In this document: positions 26,848-35,006 of the stretch, in pieces
Position numbering within the stretch: position 1 is the first letter of the stretch
Layout: each line of letters begins with the position of its first letter
NCBI RefSeq assembly: GCF_014212135.1
Contig: NZ_JACJVQ010000014.1
Span: forward strand, 62,001-126,000
DNA: 64,000 nt
Source of the DNA: Cohnella thailandensis
Lineage (GTDB): Bacteria; Bacillota; Bacilli; Paenibacillales; Paenibacillaceae
Direction: 5' to 3'
Program-made: the position numbers and the translations under genes
The notes under the pieces: model-generated
Database searches by the model: none
What the model was told of the DNA's origin: nothing
What the model saw: the letters and a program-made list of their open reading frames with translations, nothing else

Positions 26848-27182
26848 TCCATAACTATGTACCGGAACGCGGCGACTTAGTGTGGTTACAATTCAACCCC
26901 CAATCAGGTCATGAACAAGCTGGAAAGCGTCCTGCCTTAGTCGTTTCACCTGTCGCTTATAACGGTAAGGTCGGGTTGGCTTTGCTTTGTCCGGTATCCT
27001 CTAAGGTAAAGGGTTATCCATTTGAGGTTATCATTCCGAAGGATTCCCCCATAGAGGGGGTAATTCTATCCGACCAGGTGAAAAGTCTCGACTGGCAATC
27101 CCGACAGGCAACTTTCATCTGTAAAGTTCCTGATGAGACGATAGCTGAGGTGATTTCTAAGATTGAGTTACTGATTCGATAA
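26841..27182 (+). CDS. mazF: MazF-type endoribonuclease toxin
   Basis: 113 residues, PemK/MazF fold. Motifs: YVPERGDLVWLQFNPQSGHE, QAGKRPALVVSP, ALLCPVSSKVKGYPFEVIIP and VILSDQVKSLDW, including the catalytic Arg (GKRPA) and Thr/Ser positions. It cleaves mRNA at short sequence motifs when MazE is degraded. It overlaps mazE by 7 bp. The HEQAGKRPALV form with a 'PIEGVILSDQVKSLDW' segment is closer to the E. coli MazF/ChpB group than to the B. subtilis NdoA type (which has GSEQGGVRPV). The pair appears intact. Confidence 0.93.
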   Translation: MVIHNYVPERGDLVWLQFNPQSGHEQAGKRPALVVSPVAYNGKVGLALLCPVSSKVKGYPFEVIIPKDSPIEGVILSDQVKSLDWQSRQATFICKVPDETIAEVISKIELLIR

Positions 27183-27186
27183 GGTA

Positions 27187-27215
27187 GCGGTTGCCCAAGT
27201 GGCAGCCGCTTTTTT
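27187..27215 (+). terminator. Terminator of mazEF
   Basis: GCGGTTGCC (27187-27195) pairs with GGCAGCCGC (27201-27209), one wobble, followed by six T. Confidence 0.85.
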
Positions 27216-27284
27216 GCGCTTAAGTTCCATTAAAGGTTTCCCTTTTAAGATAGGGACATGGGAACGAGAAAGGAGGTGATTGCA

Positions 27285-27791
27285 GTGAAACGATCTACCC
27301 TTCTCATCGGCATCGCGATCGTTTCGGTCTCTATTTTCGCTTTAATTTTACTGGCCCATATTTGGGGACACTCGGTCCACGAAGCCGCCGGCCATCGCCA
27401 GTCTTGGCATGATTTCGCAAGACAAGCCCAACAAAGGTATCCGCAATTCTTGGAATCGAGCAACAGCGAGGCGACCGGAGCAAACTCCACTTGGCTAGGC
27501 CTGCTTCGACTGGCCGTTCTAACAGGAGGCGCGCTTCTCTTCTTAAAGGCCGGCGGCTTGCTCCGATGGATCGGCGCCGTATTCGCCGCTCTGGGAACCT
27601 GGAGCTTGCTCGGTCCTGTCTGGGGCTCGCTCGTCCTGATCGCCGTTTTCTTGTTCTACAAGCGAATGAATACCAACTCACCGTATACAGCCCCTCAGGC
27701 AGCCGGCGTCTACTCTTCGCAGCCGGACGTCCATGTCAGCCGAGGTCAATTTTTAGATGAATGGGAACGCAGACAACATAAGGAGGAATAA
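27285..27791 (+). CDS. LiaI-like membrane protein of a PspA operon
   Basis: 168 residues. GTG 27285 is chosen because an almost perfect AAAGGAGGTGAT lies directly upstream; ATG 27258 precedes that site. One N-terminal membrane span (TLLIGIAIVSVSIFALILLA) is followed by an outside loop, two or three further spans (LLRLAVLTGGALLFLKAGGL, IGAVFAALGTWSLLGPVWGS) and a cytoplasmic tail. The layout, and the pspA gene 2 bp downstream, are like LiaI/YvlC/PspC-type partners that recruit PspA to the membrane during envelope stress. The family is not certain. Confidence 0.7.
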   Translation: MKRSTLLIGIAIVSVSIFALILLAHIWGHSVHEAAGHRQSWHDFARQAQQRYPQFLESSNSEATGANSTWLGLLRLAVLTGGALLFLKAGGLLRWIGAVFAALGTWSLLGPVWGSLVLIAVFLFYKRMNTNSPYTAPQAAGVYSSQPDVHVSRGQFLDEWERRQHKEE

Positions 27792-27793
27792 CC

Positions 27794-28450
27794 ATGGGAA
27801 TCTTCACGAGAATCAAGGATATTGCGGCCGCCGACGTACACCGTCTTCTGGATCGGGTGGAGGACCCGGTCGGCATGGCCCGGCATTACATCAGGCAGCT
27901 AGAGGACCAGATGGACAATGCCCGCTCGGCGCTGGAGATTCAGATCGCTGCGGAACAGCATTATGACGTACTTATCGCGAGGAATGGCCAGTTCATCGAC
28001 AAGCGAGTCCGCCAAGCGGAGCTGGCCGTGGACCGCAATCAAGACGAGATCGCCGCCATGGCATTGCAGGAGAAGCTGCATCATTCGAAGCTTCAGGAGA
28101 CTTATCTGGAACAGCGAGAAGTGATTCGGCGACAGACGCAAGCGCTTCGCGACGAGATCGGCCGGTTGCAGGAGCTTCACAAGGACCTGAGCGACAAGCT
28201 GACCTTCCTCTTGGCACGTACGAACGCTGCGGCCGCGTTGAAGGCGACGGCAGCCGTCTCTTCCCCGGGCGATACCGGCAGGATTTCGCGAGGGTTCGAG
28301 CGGATGGAGCAGAAGATCTTTCGGTTCGAAGCGGGAACGAAGGCATACGGGGCAATCGGCTCCGAAGCCTCGCGCCTGAGCAACTGGTCGGATCAGCACG
28401 AGGTGCAGTCGGAGCTGGAGAAGCTCAAGGCCGCCCGCCGAAGCTCCTGA
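27794..28450 (+). CDS. pspA: PspA/IM30-family membrane-stress protein
   Basis: 218 residues, almost wholly coiled coil: MGIFTRIKDIAAADVHRLLD, then EDPVGMARHYIRQLEDQMDN and a long alternating helix to ~155, and a C-terminal helix RISRGFERMEQKIFRFEAGT. PspA/LiaH proteins form ESCRT-III-like assemblies on damaged membrane. AAGGAGG lies 7 nt before the ATG. It is the middle gene of a three-gene operon (LiaI-like, PspA, Spo0E-like) with gaps of 2 and 0 bp. Confidence 0.9.
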   Translation: MGIFTRIKDIAAADVHRLLDRVEDPVGMARHYIRQLEDQMDNARSALEIQIAAEQHYDVLIARNGQFIDKRVRQAELAVDRNQDEIAAMALQEKLHHSKLQETYLEQREVIRRQTQALRDEIGRLQELHKDLSDKLTFLLARTNAAAALKATAAVSSPGDTGRISRGFERMEQKIFRFEAGTKAYGAIGSEASRLSNWSDQHEVQSELEKLKAARRSS

Positions 28451-28666
28451 ATGGATTCTATTATCGAGAATTGCGGCCTATCGGAGTTAGCCGCCGAGGT
28501 GGAAGCCGCCCGGGCGGAAATGATGAAGCATGCGGCTGCGTTTCTCGCGCCCGGAGGCAAACCGAGCGAGGAGCTTATCGCCGTCTCGCAAAGGCTGGAC
28601 AAGCTTGTCCTGCAGTATATGACCATGAGATTCTCGGCGGACCTTCGGCACCCATACTCTCGATAA
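28451..28666 (+). CDS. Spo0E-type aspartyl-phosphate phosphatase
   Basis: 71 residues, starting immediately after the pspA stop (TGAATG). The Spo0E signature SQRLDKLVLQY (S-x-x-L-D-x-L-I/V-x-x-Y) is present near residue 46, preceded by a helix (AAEVEAARAEMMKHAAAFLA). Spo0E/YisI/YnzD phosphatases dephosphorylate Spo0A~P and so delay sporulation. Translational coupling to pspA is unusual and suggests a link between membrane stress and sporulation timing (inference). Confidence 0.75.
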   Translation: MDSIIENCGLSELAAEVEAARAEMMKHAAAFLAPGGKPSEELIAVSQRLDKLVLQYMTMRFSADLRHPYSR

Positions 28667-28750
28667 CATGGCGCTATGACCGCGAAACCGAATCGATGCC
28701 CGATTAAAGGACACACGAAGCCGAAAAAAAGGAATCACCAGGCCAGTCTT

Positions 28751-28783
28751 AAGAAACCTCTCCTTTCGGGGAGGTTTCTTTGT
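28751..28783 (+). terminator. Bidirectional-type terminator
   Basis: AAGAAACCTC (28751-28760) pairs with GAGGTTTCTT (28771-28780), extended inward by paired C/G. T-rich sequence follows on the + strand and A-rich sequence precedes it. It lies between the PspA operon and the convergent hydrolase gene. Confidence 0.8.
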
Positions 28784-28825
28784 TAGGGGATTATCGAGCT
28801 AAGAAGGAGGGCTTCCCTCTTTACT

Positions 28826-29557
28826 TTAAAGCACCCGACGAGCCGTTACGTAATGATTGGACCAATAGCCGGAAGAAAGCGAGCTGATCGCGAGCCCGTC
28901 CACCGAAGGCGTATCGTGGATGAACTGGCCGCCGCCCATGTAGATCCCGACGTGATTGATGACTTTGTTGTTGCTGCCGATCGTATCGAAGAAGACGAGA
29001 TCTCCTTTTTTGAGATTGCTCTTGCTGACATAAGAGCCCGCGCTCTTCTGGTACTTCGTGCCCCATTTCAGATCGACGCCGACCTTGGCGAACACGAACT
29101 CGGTGAACGAAGAGCAGTCGAAGATGAGCTTGGACGGGTTGCGCGTGTTGAAGTCGTAGCTGACGCGGCCCATGTAGCTTTTGGCGATTTGAATGACGCG
29201 GTCGGCCTTGGAGCTCGTGCTTCCCGAAGAGGAAGAAGAATCGCCGTAGGTCGTATATTTATCGCCAGCGGATACGTATCCGGTATTGCCCTTCTTATCC
29301 TTAACCTTCAGCCAATAGCTGTTTACCTTGCTGATGACATGGATCGACTCTCCGGTCGGAATCAGCCGAATCACTTTCCCGCTCGTGCTCGCGCTGGCGC
29401 GCAGGTTCACGCCGTATGTGACTTTAGTTTCGTAGGCGGTCGCGGCGGACGCCTTCGAGATCGTCGAGGCTTGTCCCATATTCAAGGCTCCCAGTCCGAT
29501 AGCGGAGCATAAGCCGACGGCCATCATCTGACGGAAGATGGATTTGGTTGCAGACAT
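28826..29557 (-). CDS. SH3-NlpC/P60 cell-wall endopeptidase
   Basis: 243 residues. A signal peptide (to about the SAATA near residue 40) is followed by a bacterial SH3 domain (TYGVNLRASASTSGKVIRLI, WLKVKDKKGNTGYVSAG), a serine-rich linker, and an NlpC/P60 (C40) domain. The catalytic Cys is in FDCSSFTEFVF, the His in INHVGIYMGGG and the third residue in FIHDTP. Such enzymes cleave gamma-D-Glu-meso-DAP bonds in peptidoglycan. GGAGGG lies 7 nt before the ATG. It is monocistronic and convergent with the PspA operon. Confidence 0.92.
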   Translation of the reverse strand: MSATKSIFRQMMAVGLCSAIGLGALNMGQASTISKASAATAYETKVTYGVNLRASASTSGKVIRLIPTGESIHVISKVNSYWLKVKDKKGNTGYVSAGDKYTTYGDSSSSSGSTSSKADRVIQIAKSYMGRVSYDFNTRNPSKLIFDCSSFTEFVFAKVGVDLKWGTKYQKSAGSYVSKSNLKKGDLVFFDTIGSNNKVINHVGIYMGGGQFIHDTPSVDGLAISSLSSGYWSNHYVTARRVL

Positions 29558-29665
29558 GTGAATCCCTCCGGTAAATAAAATAATGATCGGTACCGGATTT
29601 CACGTTAGCATACATGGAGAGGCCTAAACTTTTCCACGAAGAAAAAATGGACCGCCGTGACAGGC

Positions 29666-29705
29666 TATAATTCGCATTATTAGAAAAGAATGAAAATTTT
29701 CTAAT
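29666..29705 (+). promoter_or_regulatory. -10 box followed by an inverted repeat
   Basis: TATAAT (29666-29671) lies 8 bp before a 9-bp inverted repeat ATTAGAAAA (29679-29687)/TTTTCTAAT (29697-29705), which would fall at the transcript start of the DUF3231 gene. No good -35 is visible. It may be an operator (inference). Confidence 0.4.
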
Positions 29706-29791
29706 CCTTAGAACGGGCGTCCATGAATGGAATAACTTGCGTTTCGAGGGAAGATACTACGTCATACAGAATGGATGGAAGGGGGATAAGC

Positions 29792-30814
29792 ATGTCATCT
29801 CGGAAACCCGAAGTAAAACCAACCAATATCGAGCTAAGCTGCACGGAAATCGGGGGACTGTGGGGCATTTACCTCCAAGAGAGCATGACGGTTTGTTTCT
29901 TAACCTACTTTCGGCACCATCTCCAAGACGGGCAGATCGTTCCGCTGGCGGACGAAGCCTTTCAAATAGCGAAGAACCGGATGGACAAGATAAAGAAGTT
30001 TTTCCAGGCGGAGAATTTCCCGATCCCCGCGGCGTTCTCGGAAGGGGACGTGAATTTAACGGCTCCTCCGCTGTTCCACGATACGTTTACCCTAAGCTTC
30101 CTCTACATGATGAACCGGCTGGGGATGATCAACTACGCGTTTACCGCATCCAATAACGTTCGGCTCGACGTGCTGGATTTTTTCAACGAATGCATCCATA
30201 CGACGACCGAGATGTTCGGCAAAGCGGTGCGAATGATGCTGGAGAAAGGAATATACGACCGCCCGCCGAAAATGAATTATCCGGAAAAGGTGGAGTTCGT
30301 GGAGAAAACGTCCTTCCTGGACGGTTTACTCGGCGCGAAGCGGCCTCTCAATGCCATCGAGTTATCCGAGATTTTCTTCAATATCGAACGCAATTACTTC
30401 TCCGTGATCGTTATGCTGGGATTCGCGCAAGTCATGGAAGACAAGAAATTGAAGGAACACATCCTCAGAGGGAAAAAAATCAGCGAAAGCCAGATCAATC
30501 TCTTCAACAATCTGCTGATGCAGGAGGATCTGCTCGGAACGGTGCCTATAAGCATGGAAGTGACGGGTTCGACGGTGTCGCCGTTCTCGGATAAGTTAAT
30601 CCTATCCATGATCAATATTCTGAACTCGGTGGACATCATGCTGATTTCGCATGCGCTGTCTTTATCGATGCGGCTCGACCTCACGGCTCATTACACCAAA
30701 ATCATCGCTAAGGTGATGTCATACTCCAAAGATACGTTCGATATCATGGTGGAACATAGATGGCTCGAACAGCCGCCGCTTACGATCGATCGCAAGCAGC
30801 TGCTTCAATCCTAA
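29792..30814 (+). CDS. DUF3231-family protein
   Basis: 340 residues. ATG 29792 is preceded by GGAAGGGGG; ATG 29723 in frame lacks a site. It contains two copies of the helical DUF3231 unit: N-terminal ELSCTEIGGLWGIYLQESMT ... QIVPLADEAFQIAKNRMDKI, and C-terminal LNAIELSEIFFNIERNYFSV ... SESQINLFNNLLMQEDLLGT. The fold is probably a four-helix ferritin-like bundle. DUF3231 genes are common in spore-forming Bacillales; function is unknown. Terminators flank it. Confidence 0.85.
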   Translation: MSSRKPEVKPTNIELSCTEIGGLWGIYLQESMTVCFLTYFRHHLQDGQIVPLADEAFQIAKNRMDKIKKFFQAENFPIPAAFSEGDVNLTAPPLFHDTFTLSFLYMMNRLGMINYAFTASNNVRLDVLDFFNECIHTTTEMFGKAVRMMLEKGIYDRPPKMNYPEKVEFVEKTSFLDGLLGAKRPLNAIELSEIFFNIERNYFSVIVMLGFAQVMEDKKLKEHILRGKKISESQINLFNNLLMQEDLLGTVPISMEVTGSTVSPFSDKLILSMINILNSVDIMLISHALSLSMRLDLTAHYTKIIAKVMSYSKDTFDIMVEHRWLEQPPLTIDRKQLLQS

Positions 30815-30820
30815 GAAGAG

Positions 30821-30867
30821 GAATCCCGCAGGCCGCGTGACGGCGCGCCTTGCAGGATTCTTTTTTT
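30821..30867 (+). terminator. Terminator of the DUF3231 gene
   Basis: GAATCC (30821-30826) pairs with GGATTC (30855-30860), with further inner pairing (GCAGGC/GCCTTGC), followed by seven T. Confidence 0.8.
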
Positions 30868-30951
30868 ATGGCCGCCGGCGGGGCGCAATGTTCGGAATGG
30901 AGATTGAATGTTAAGAATATGGAGTTAATCCTATAATTTGTTAGGTTTTTG

Positions 30952-30974
30952 TGTATGCGCTTACAATCTATAAT
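30952..30974 (+). promoter_or_regulatory. cre site overlapping the xylanase promoter
   Basis: TGTATGCGCTTACA (30952-30965) matches the CcpA cre consensus TGNAARCGNWWWCA at 13 of 14 positions. It ends 3 bp before TATAAT (30969-30974), so CcpA would block the promoter when preferred sugars are present. A second TATAAT lies upstream at 30932-30937. The leader from 30975 to 31100 holds no gene. Confidence 0.7.
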
Positions 30975-31106
30975 CTAGCTGGAAGGAGGTGGAAGGGGTT
31001 TTCTCGGAAAAGGACGCGATGTTTCGTTTTGTTCCGCAACGAGAATCAACCGGCCGCAGCATGCATTCGAGCACTCCCAATCTATCCATTCTGAGGAGGT
31101 ATGATG

Positions 31107-31742
31107 ATGTTGAAGTTTAAGAAGAAGGTTCTGCCGGCCATTCTTGCAACCGCAATGGGGTTAAGCTTGTTCGCGGCGACGTCGAGCGCGGCCACGGACT
31201 ATTGGCAGAATTGGACCGACGGCGGCGGCACGGTCAATGCCGTCAACGGTTCGGGCGGGAATTACAGCGTGAACTGGTACAACACCGGCAACTTCGTGGT
31301 CGGCAAGGGCTGGAACACAGGATCGCCGAACCGGACGATCAATTACAACGCCGGCGTCTGGGCGCCGTCCGGCAACGGGTATCTGACCCTCTACGGATGG
31401 ACGAGAAATTCGCTCATCGAATATTACGTAGTCGACAGCTGGGGCACTTATCGGCCTACCGGAACGTATAAAGGCTCCGTGACGAGCGACGGAGGCACGT
31501 ACGACATTTATACGACCATGCGCTACAACGCGCCTTCCATCGACGGAACGCAGACGTTCCAGCAGTTCTGGAGCGTCCGCCAGTCGAAGAGACCGACCGG
31601 AAGCAACGTCTCGATCACGTTCAGCAACCACGTCAATGCGTGGAAGAGCAAAGGGATGAACCTGGGCAGCAGCTGGTCCTATCAAGTGCTCGCGACGGAA
31701 GGCTACCAAAGCAGCGGAAGCTCCAACGTAACGGTGTGGTAA
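31107..31742 (+). CDS. xynA: GH11 endo-1,4-beta-xylanase
   Basis: 211 residues from the third of three consecutive ATG codons (31101, 31104, 31107); GAGGAGGT ends 6 nt before it. A Sec signal peptide ([23 protein letters not shown]) is followed by a single beta-jelly-roll GH11 domain with no binding module. Family residues are visible: [20 protein letters not shown], the nucleophile Glu in [11 protein letters not shown] (~105), the 'thumb' around [19 protein letters not shown] and the acid/base Glu in [10 protein letters not shown] (~198). It is very like XynA of Bacillus subtilis and secreted to cut xylan. A cre site overlaps its promoter. Confidence 0.97.
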   Translation: MLKFKKKVLPAILATAMGLSLFAATSSAATDYWQNWTDGGGTVNAVNGSGGNYSVNWYNTGNFVVGKGWNTGSPNRTINYNAGVWAPSGNGYLTLYGWTRNSLIEYYVVDSWGTYRPTGTYKGSVTSDGGTYDIYTTMRYNAPSIDGTQTFQQFWSVRQSKRPTGSNVSITFSNHVNAWKSKGMNLGSSWSYQVLATEGYQSSGSSNVTVW

Positions 31743-31751
31743 TTCGCCGAG

Positions 31752-31785
31752 GGCTGCCGGCCGCAAGGCCGGCGGCTTTCTTCTA
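31752..31785 (+). terminator. Hairpin between xynA and the SUMF1-like gene
   Basis: GCCGGCC (31756-31762), loop GCAA, GGCCGGC (31767-31773), with a short T-rich tail (TTTCTTCT). It may reduce but not abolish read-through into the next gene. Confidence 0.6.
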
Positions 31786-31801
31786 CAAAGGAGGCCTAAT
31801 G

Positions 31802-32686
31802 ATGAGAAAGCCGGTGGCTGTCCTTCTGCTCGCGGCAACGGTCTTGATGGGGGCTTGTTCTCATGCAGAGACAGGTAAGAAAGCGCAGGCCGCCGAGGCC
31901 GAGAAGCACGAACCAAGCGATAGCCTTGTCTTCGTCCAAGGCGGAAGCTTCGTCCACCCCAAGTCGAACTACTCGGGCAGCAACGTTACCCTAAAGGATT
32001 TTTATATCGGCCGATACGAGGTCACTCAGCAAGAATGGATGGAGGTCATGGGCAGCAATCCTTCGGCTTTTCAAGGCGATAACCTGCCGGTCGAGATGGT
32101 AAGCTGGTACGACGCGGTCGAGTACTGCAATAGGAGGAGCCTGCTAGAGGGCTTAACCCCCTATTACCGTATAGACAAGAGCAAGCAAGACCCGAATAAC
32201 AAAAGCGAATACGACACGGTCAAATGGACGGTTACGATCGACGAGGAAGCGAACGGGTACCGGCTGCCGACGGAAGAGGAGTGGGAATATGCGGCCGGCG
32301 GGGGCCAACTGAGCAAGAGTTATCTTTATAGCGGCAGCGACGAAGCGGACGAGGTCGCCTGGTATTGGAGAAACTCCGGGAAGGAGTACTTAACCGGAGA
32401 CTGGACCTGGCCGGCCATCGAGAACAACCGCAACCGCACCCAAGCCATCGGCAACAAGAAAGCGAACGAGCTCGGACTCTACGACATGTCGGGCAACGTG
32501 AGAGAGTGGACCTGGGACTGGTACGGGGAAAATGCGGGCAGCGTCGCCGGCTCCGGCTCCTGGCGTGTCGTGAAGGGCGGCGGCTGGATGGGAGACGTCA
32601 GCAACAACGAGGTTTCTTTTCGGGGGAAGTTCGAGGCGAACGGCTTCGGCCCCGACCAAGGGTTTCGCGTGAGCCGCGGGGAATGA
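31802..32686 (+). CDS. SUMF1/FGE-family lipoprotein
   Basis: 294 residues; AAAGGAGG lies 7 nt before ATG 31802 (ATG 31799 also in frame). The signal peptide ends in a lipobox (LMGACS), so it is a lipoprotein. The rest is a formylglycine-generating-enzyme-like (SUMF1/EgtB/PvdO) domain: FVQGGSFVHPKSNY, IGRYEVTQQEWMEVMGSNPS, PVEMVSWYDAVEYCN, YRLPTEEEWEYAAGG, LYDMSGNVREWTWDWYG, RVVKGGGW and GFRVSRGE. The catalytic cysteines of true FGE are not evident, so this is one of the many 'formylglycine-like' surface proteins of unknown activity. It follows xynA by 59 bp, but a hairpin lies between. Confidence 0.88.
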   Translation: MRKPVAVLLLAATVLMGACSHAETGKKAQAAEAEKHEPSDSLVFVQGGSFVHPKSNYSGSNVTLKDFYIGRYEVTQQEWMEVMGSNPSAFQGDNLPVEMVSWYDAVEYCNRRSLLEGLTPYYRIDKSKQDPNNKSEYDTVKWTVTIDEEANGYRLPTEEEWEYAAGGGQLSKSYLYSGSDEADEVAWYWRNSGKEYLTGDWTWPAIENNRNRTQAIGNKKANELGLYDMSGNVREWTWDWYGENAGSVAGSGSWRVVKGGGWMGDVSNNEVSFRGKFEANGFGPDQGFRVSRGE

Positions 32687-32734
32687 CGATAGGGTCACCG
32701 CTGCCCGACGATGGATCGCATTGCCGGGGCGCAT

Positions 32735-34162
32735 TCAAGAGGTTAGGGAGTCCGATGCCAGGGCATTAAACGGCAAGTGGACCGTGAATACCGTGCTTAT
32801 ATTCGGAACGCTCCGCACGGTAATCCGCCCGCCATGCCGAAGCGCGATTTCTTTGCACAGGGAAAGCCCGATGCCCATCCCGTTGCTCTGCCTGCCTTTG
32901 TCGACCCGATAAAACCGATCAAAAATGCGCCCTAGCTCATCCGGCGGTATTCCTTTTCCCCTATCCTCGACTTCAATCCGCACTTCGTCGGGGTCCACGA
33001 ATAACCGAATTCCCAAATATTTGCCGTCTCTCCCATGCAGAATGGCGTTGTCGATCAAGTTGCGCAGCGCTTGCGCTATAGATTCGCGGTCGTAATCCAA
33101 ATAGACGATCGTTTCCGGCAAGTCCGCCTCCCATTTAAAACCGTAATCCTCCAACAAAAGCACGTACTCCGAAACGATCGACTGCAAGAGATAATGGGTG
33201 GAACTTCTCTCCGCATGGAACGAGATCGACGGATCGTCGATCTCGGCAAGCCGGAACAACCGGTCCAGCAATCCGTTCATATATTCCGATTTCTGCAAAA
33301 TAATCGTCGCATGCCGAACCCGGATTTCAGGAACATGGCTCGAGCCCCGCTGCAACGTTTCCGCATAACCATGGATGATCGAAAGGGGCGTCCGCAAATC
33401 GTGGGATAAGTTGGAGATCAGCTTGGCGCGTGCCTGTTCGATTCGTTGGGTATGCAGGTACTGCCTGTACAGCTTGTCGGACATTTCGTTAAATAATCGG
33501 GTTAGCGCTCCTATTTCGTCTCCGGAACGATCCTGCAATCGCACAGGCTCCTTCCGCAAATCGGCATGCCGCATCGCCCCATTCAATCGGTCTAATCGCC
33601 GCGTGACAAACAGGATGAAGAATACCGCAATCAAGGAAGGCAGAGCGATGATCAAGATCAGAGGGGCAAGCAGAAACGGCAAGGCGGAATACTGGTTTAA
33701 ATAGAGGAATAACTGGACTTGCTGAAACGCATTCCCTTGCACGTCGAAGACGACAAAAAAGCGTTCGCCGTTGGCGTCTATATCAAAAAGGAAGGCCGAA
33801 TCCTGACCTTGAAACATACGGCCGGGCTGATCGGTGAAACGCGCCATTATCTCCGGAAGAGTGTACGGCCGGCTTCGGTTCGCGGATGAATACAGAAGCG
33901 TTCCGGCGCTGTCGAATAACTCCATTCCAACCCCCTCGTATTGTCTGCCGAACTTTTGCAGAACTTGGGCGAAGGGTTCTTCGTTCCTCGCCATCGCCTG
34001 TTCGAGTCGACCGGCAAGCCGTTCGCTCATTTCCTGAAGCCTGGCATGATTGTACCCGGACACGAACCAGGAGTTGAATCCGACAATCATGGTCGTCATC
34101 AAAATCAGCGTGAGCAGGACGGAGCACGCGATGATCCACGCCATCTTGGCCATCAGTTTCAT
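32735..34162 (-). CDS. Sensor histidine kinase
   Basis: 475 residues. The start overlaps the regulator stop as ATGA, fixing the start at 34162. Two membrane spans (IIACSVLLTLILMTTMIVGF and ALPFLLAPLILIIALPSLIA) enclose a ~130-residue extracellular sensor. HAMP, HisKA (LISNLSHDLRTPLSIIHGYA; His ~254) and HATPase_c (NLIDNAILHG, DRGKGIPPDELGRIFDRFYR, NGMGIGLSLCKEI) follow. The partner is the OmpR-type regulator encoded just upstream. The stimulus is unknown. It is convergent with the SUMF1-like gene. Confidence 0.95.
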   Translation of the reverse strand: MKLMAKMAWIIACSVLLTLILMTTMIVGFNSWFVSGYNHARLQEMSERLAGRLEQAMARNEEPFAQVLQKFGRQYEGVGMELFDSAGTLLYSSANRSRPYTLPEIMARFTDQPGRMFQGQDSAFLFDIDANGERFFVVFDVQGNAFQQVQLFLYLNQYSALPFLLAPLILIIALPSLIAVFFILFVTRRLDRLNGAMRHADLRKEPVRLQDRSGDEIGALTRLFNEMSDKLYRQYLHTQRIEQARAKLISNLSHDLRTPLSIIHGYAETLQRGSSHVPEIRVRHATIILQKSEYMNGLLDRLFRLAEIDDPSISFHAERSSTHYLLQSIVSEYVLLLEDYGFKWEADLPETIVYLDYDRESIAQALRNLIDNAILHGRDGKYLGIRLFVDPDEVRIEVEDRGKGIPPDELGRIFDRFYRVDKGRQSNGMGIGLSLCKEIALRHGGRITVRSVPNISTVFTVHLPFNALASDSLTS

Positions 34163-34854
34163 TCCGCTTCCCCCGTCAACAGATATCCGAGACCCCACAC
34201 CGTTTGGATGTAACGGGGTTGCCTGGGATCATCCTCGATTTTTTTCCTCAGAAAATTCATATAGACGTTAATCGAGTTCTCGTCGTAATTCGAATGGCCC
34301 CATACTTCCTCGAACAATTGGATTTTAGGAACCGTTTGGTTGGGGCGCTTCATCAAGGCGAGCAGCATCTTGGTTTCCGTTGCGGAGAGCGGAATGGCTT
34401 GATTGTTTTTATATAACATTTGCGCCGCCGGGTTAAGCCTCATATTCCCATACGAGTACGAAATCATTTGTTCGATCGAAGCCGTTTTATGGGTGCGGCG
34501 CAGATGCGCCTGCACTCGGGCGACCAGCTCGGAGGGGCTGAACGGTTTGGTGACGTAATCGTCCGCTCCTAGCCCAAATCCGCGTATTTTGCTGTCCACT
34601 TCGTGTTTGGCGCTGAGCAGAATGACCGGCATCTCCATCGCGCCGTTGCGTATCCGCTCCAGCACCGAGAATCCGTCCATTCCGTCCATCATGATGTCCA
34701 GAATGACAAGGTCGAAAGTCTGCTCGTTTAGATGCTTCAACGCCTCGAGTCCGGAAATCGCGCAGGTAGCGCGCAGATCGGCTTGCGCCAGATTATAATC
34801 GACAAGCTCCAGCAATTCCGGCTCGTTATCTACAACAAGTATGTGATGGAACAT
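34159..34854 (-). CDS. OmpR/PhoB-family response regulator
   Basis: 231 residues. Receiver domain: ILVVDNEPELLELVDYNL, phospho-acceptor Asp53 in LVILDIMMDGMDG, Lys in DDYVTKPFSPSELVARV. The C-terminal winged helix (PLSATETKMLLALMKRPNQT, NSINVYMNFLRKKIEDDPRQ, QTVWGLGYLL) is typical of the Bacillales PhoB subgroup. The stop overlaps the kinase start. The divergent neighbour is the RCC1/SLH surface-protein gene (start ~35007), a possible target. Confidence 0.95.
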   Translation of the reverse strand: MFHHILVVDNEPELLELVDYNLAQADLRATCAISGLEALKHLNEQTFDLVILDIMMDGMDGFSVLERIRNGAMEMPVILLSAKHEVDSKIRGFGLGADDYVTKPFSPSELVARVQAHLRRTHKTASIEQMISYSYGNMRLNPAAQMLYKNNQAIPLSATETKMLLALMKRPNQTVPKIQLFEEVWGHSNYDENSINVYMNFLRKKIEDDPRQPRYIQTVWGLGYLLTGEAE

Positions 34855-35006
34855 GGAAGCAACCCTTTCCCCGGCTTGCGTTCGATTTCGGATTCAGTAT
34901 ACGCGAAAATAGTCAATTTTTGTATGATTTTAAGAATGCTTTAAGAGAATTCCGCGATTCTCTTTGCTACTATGAAGAAAACGATATGCCGCGAGAATGG
35001 AGATTG

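Noticed and set aside
31161-31916. 251-codon antisense frame over xynA
   Set aside because: Shadow of the GH11 gene; Arg/Pro-rich composition with no family match.
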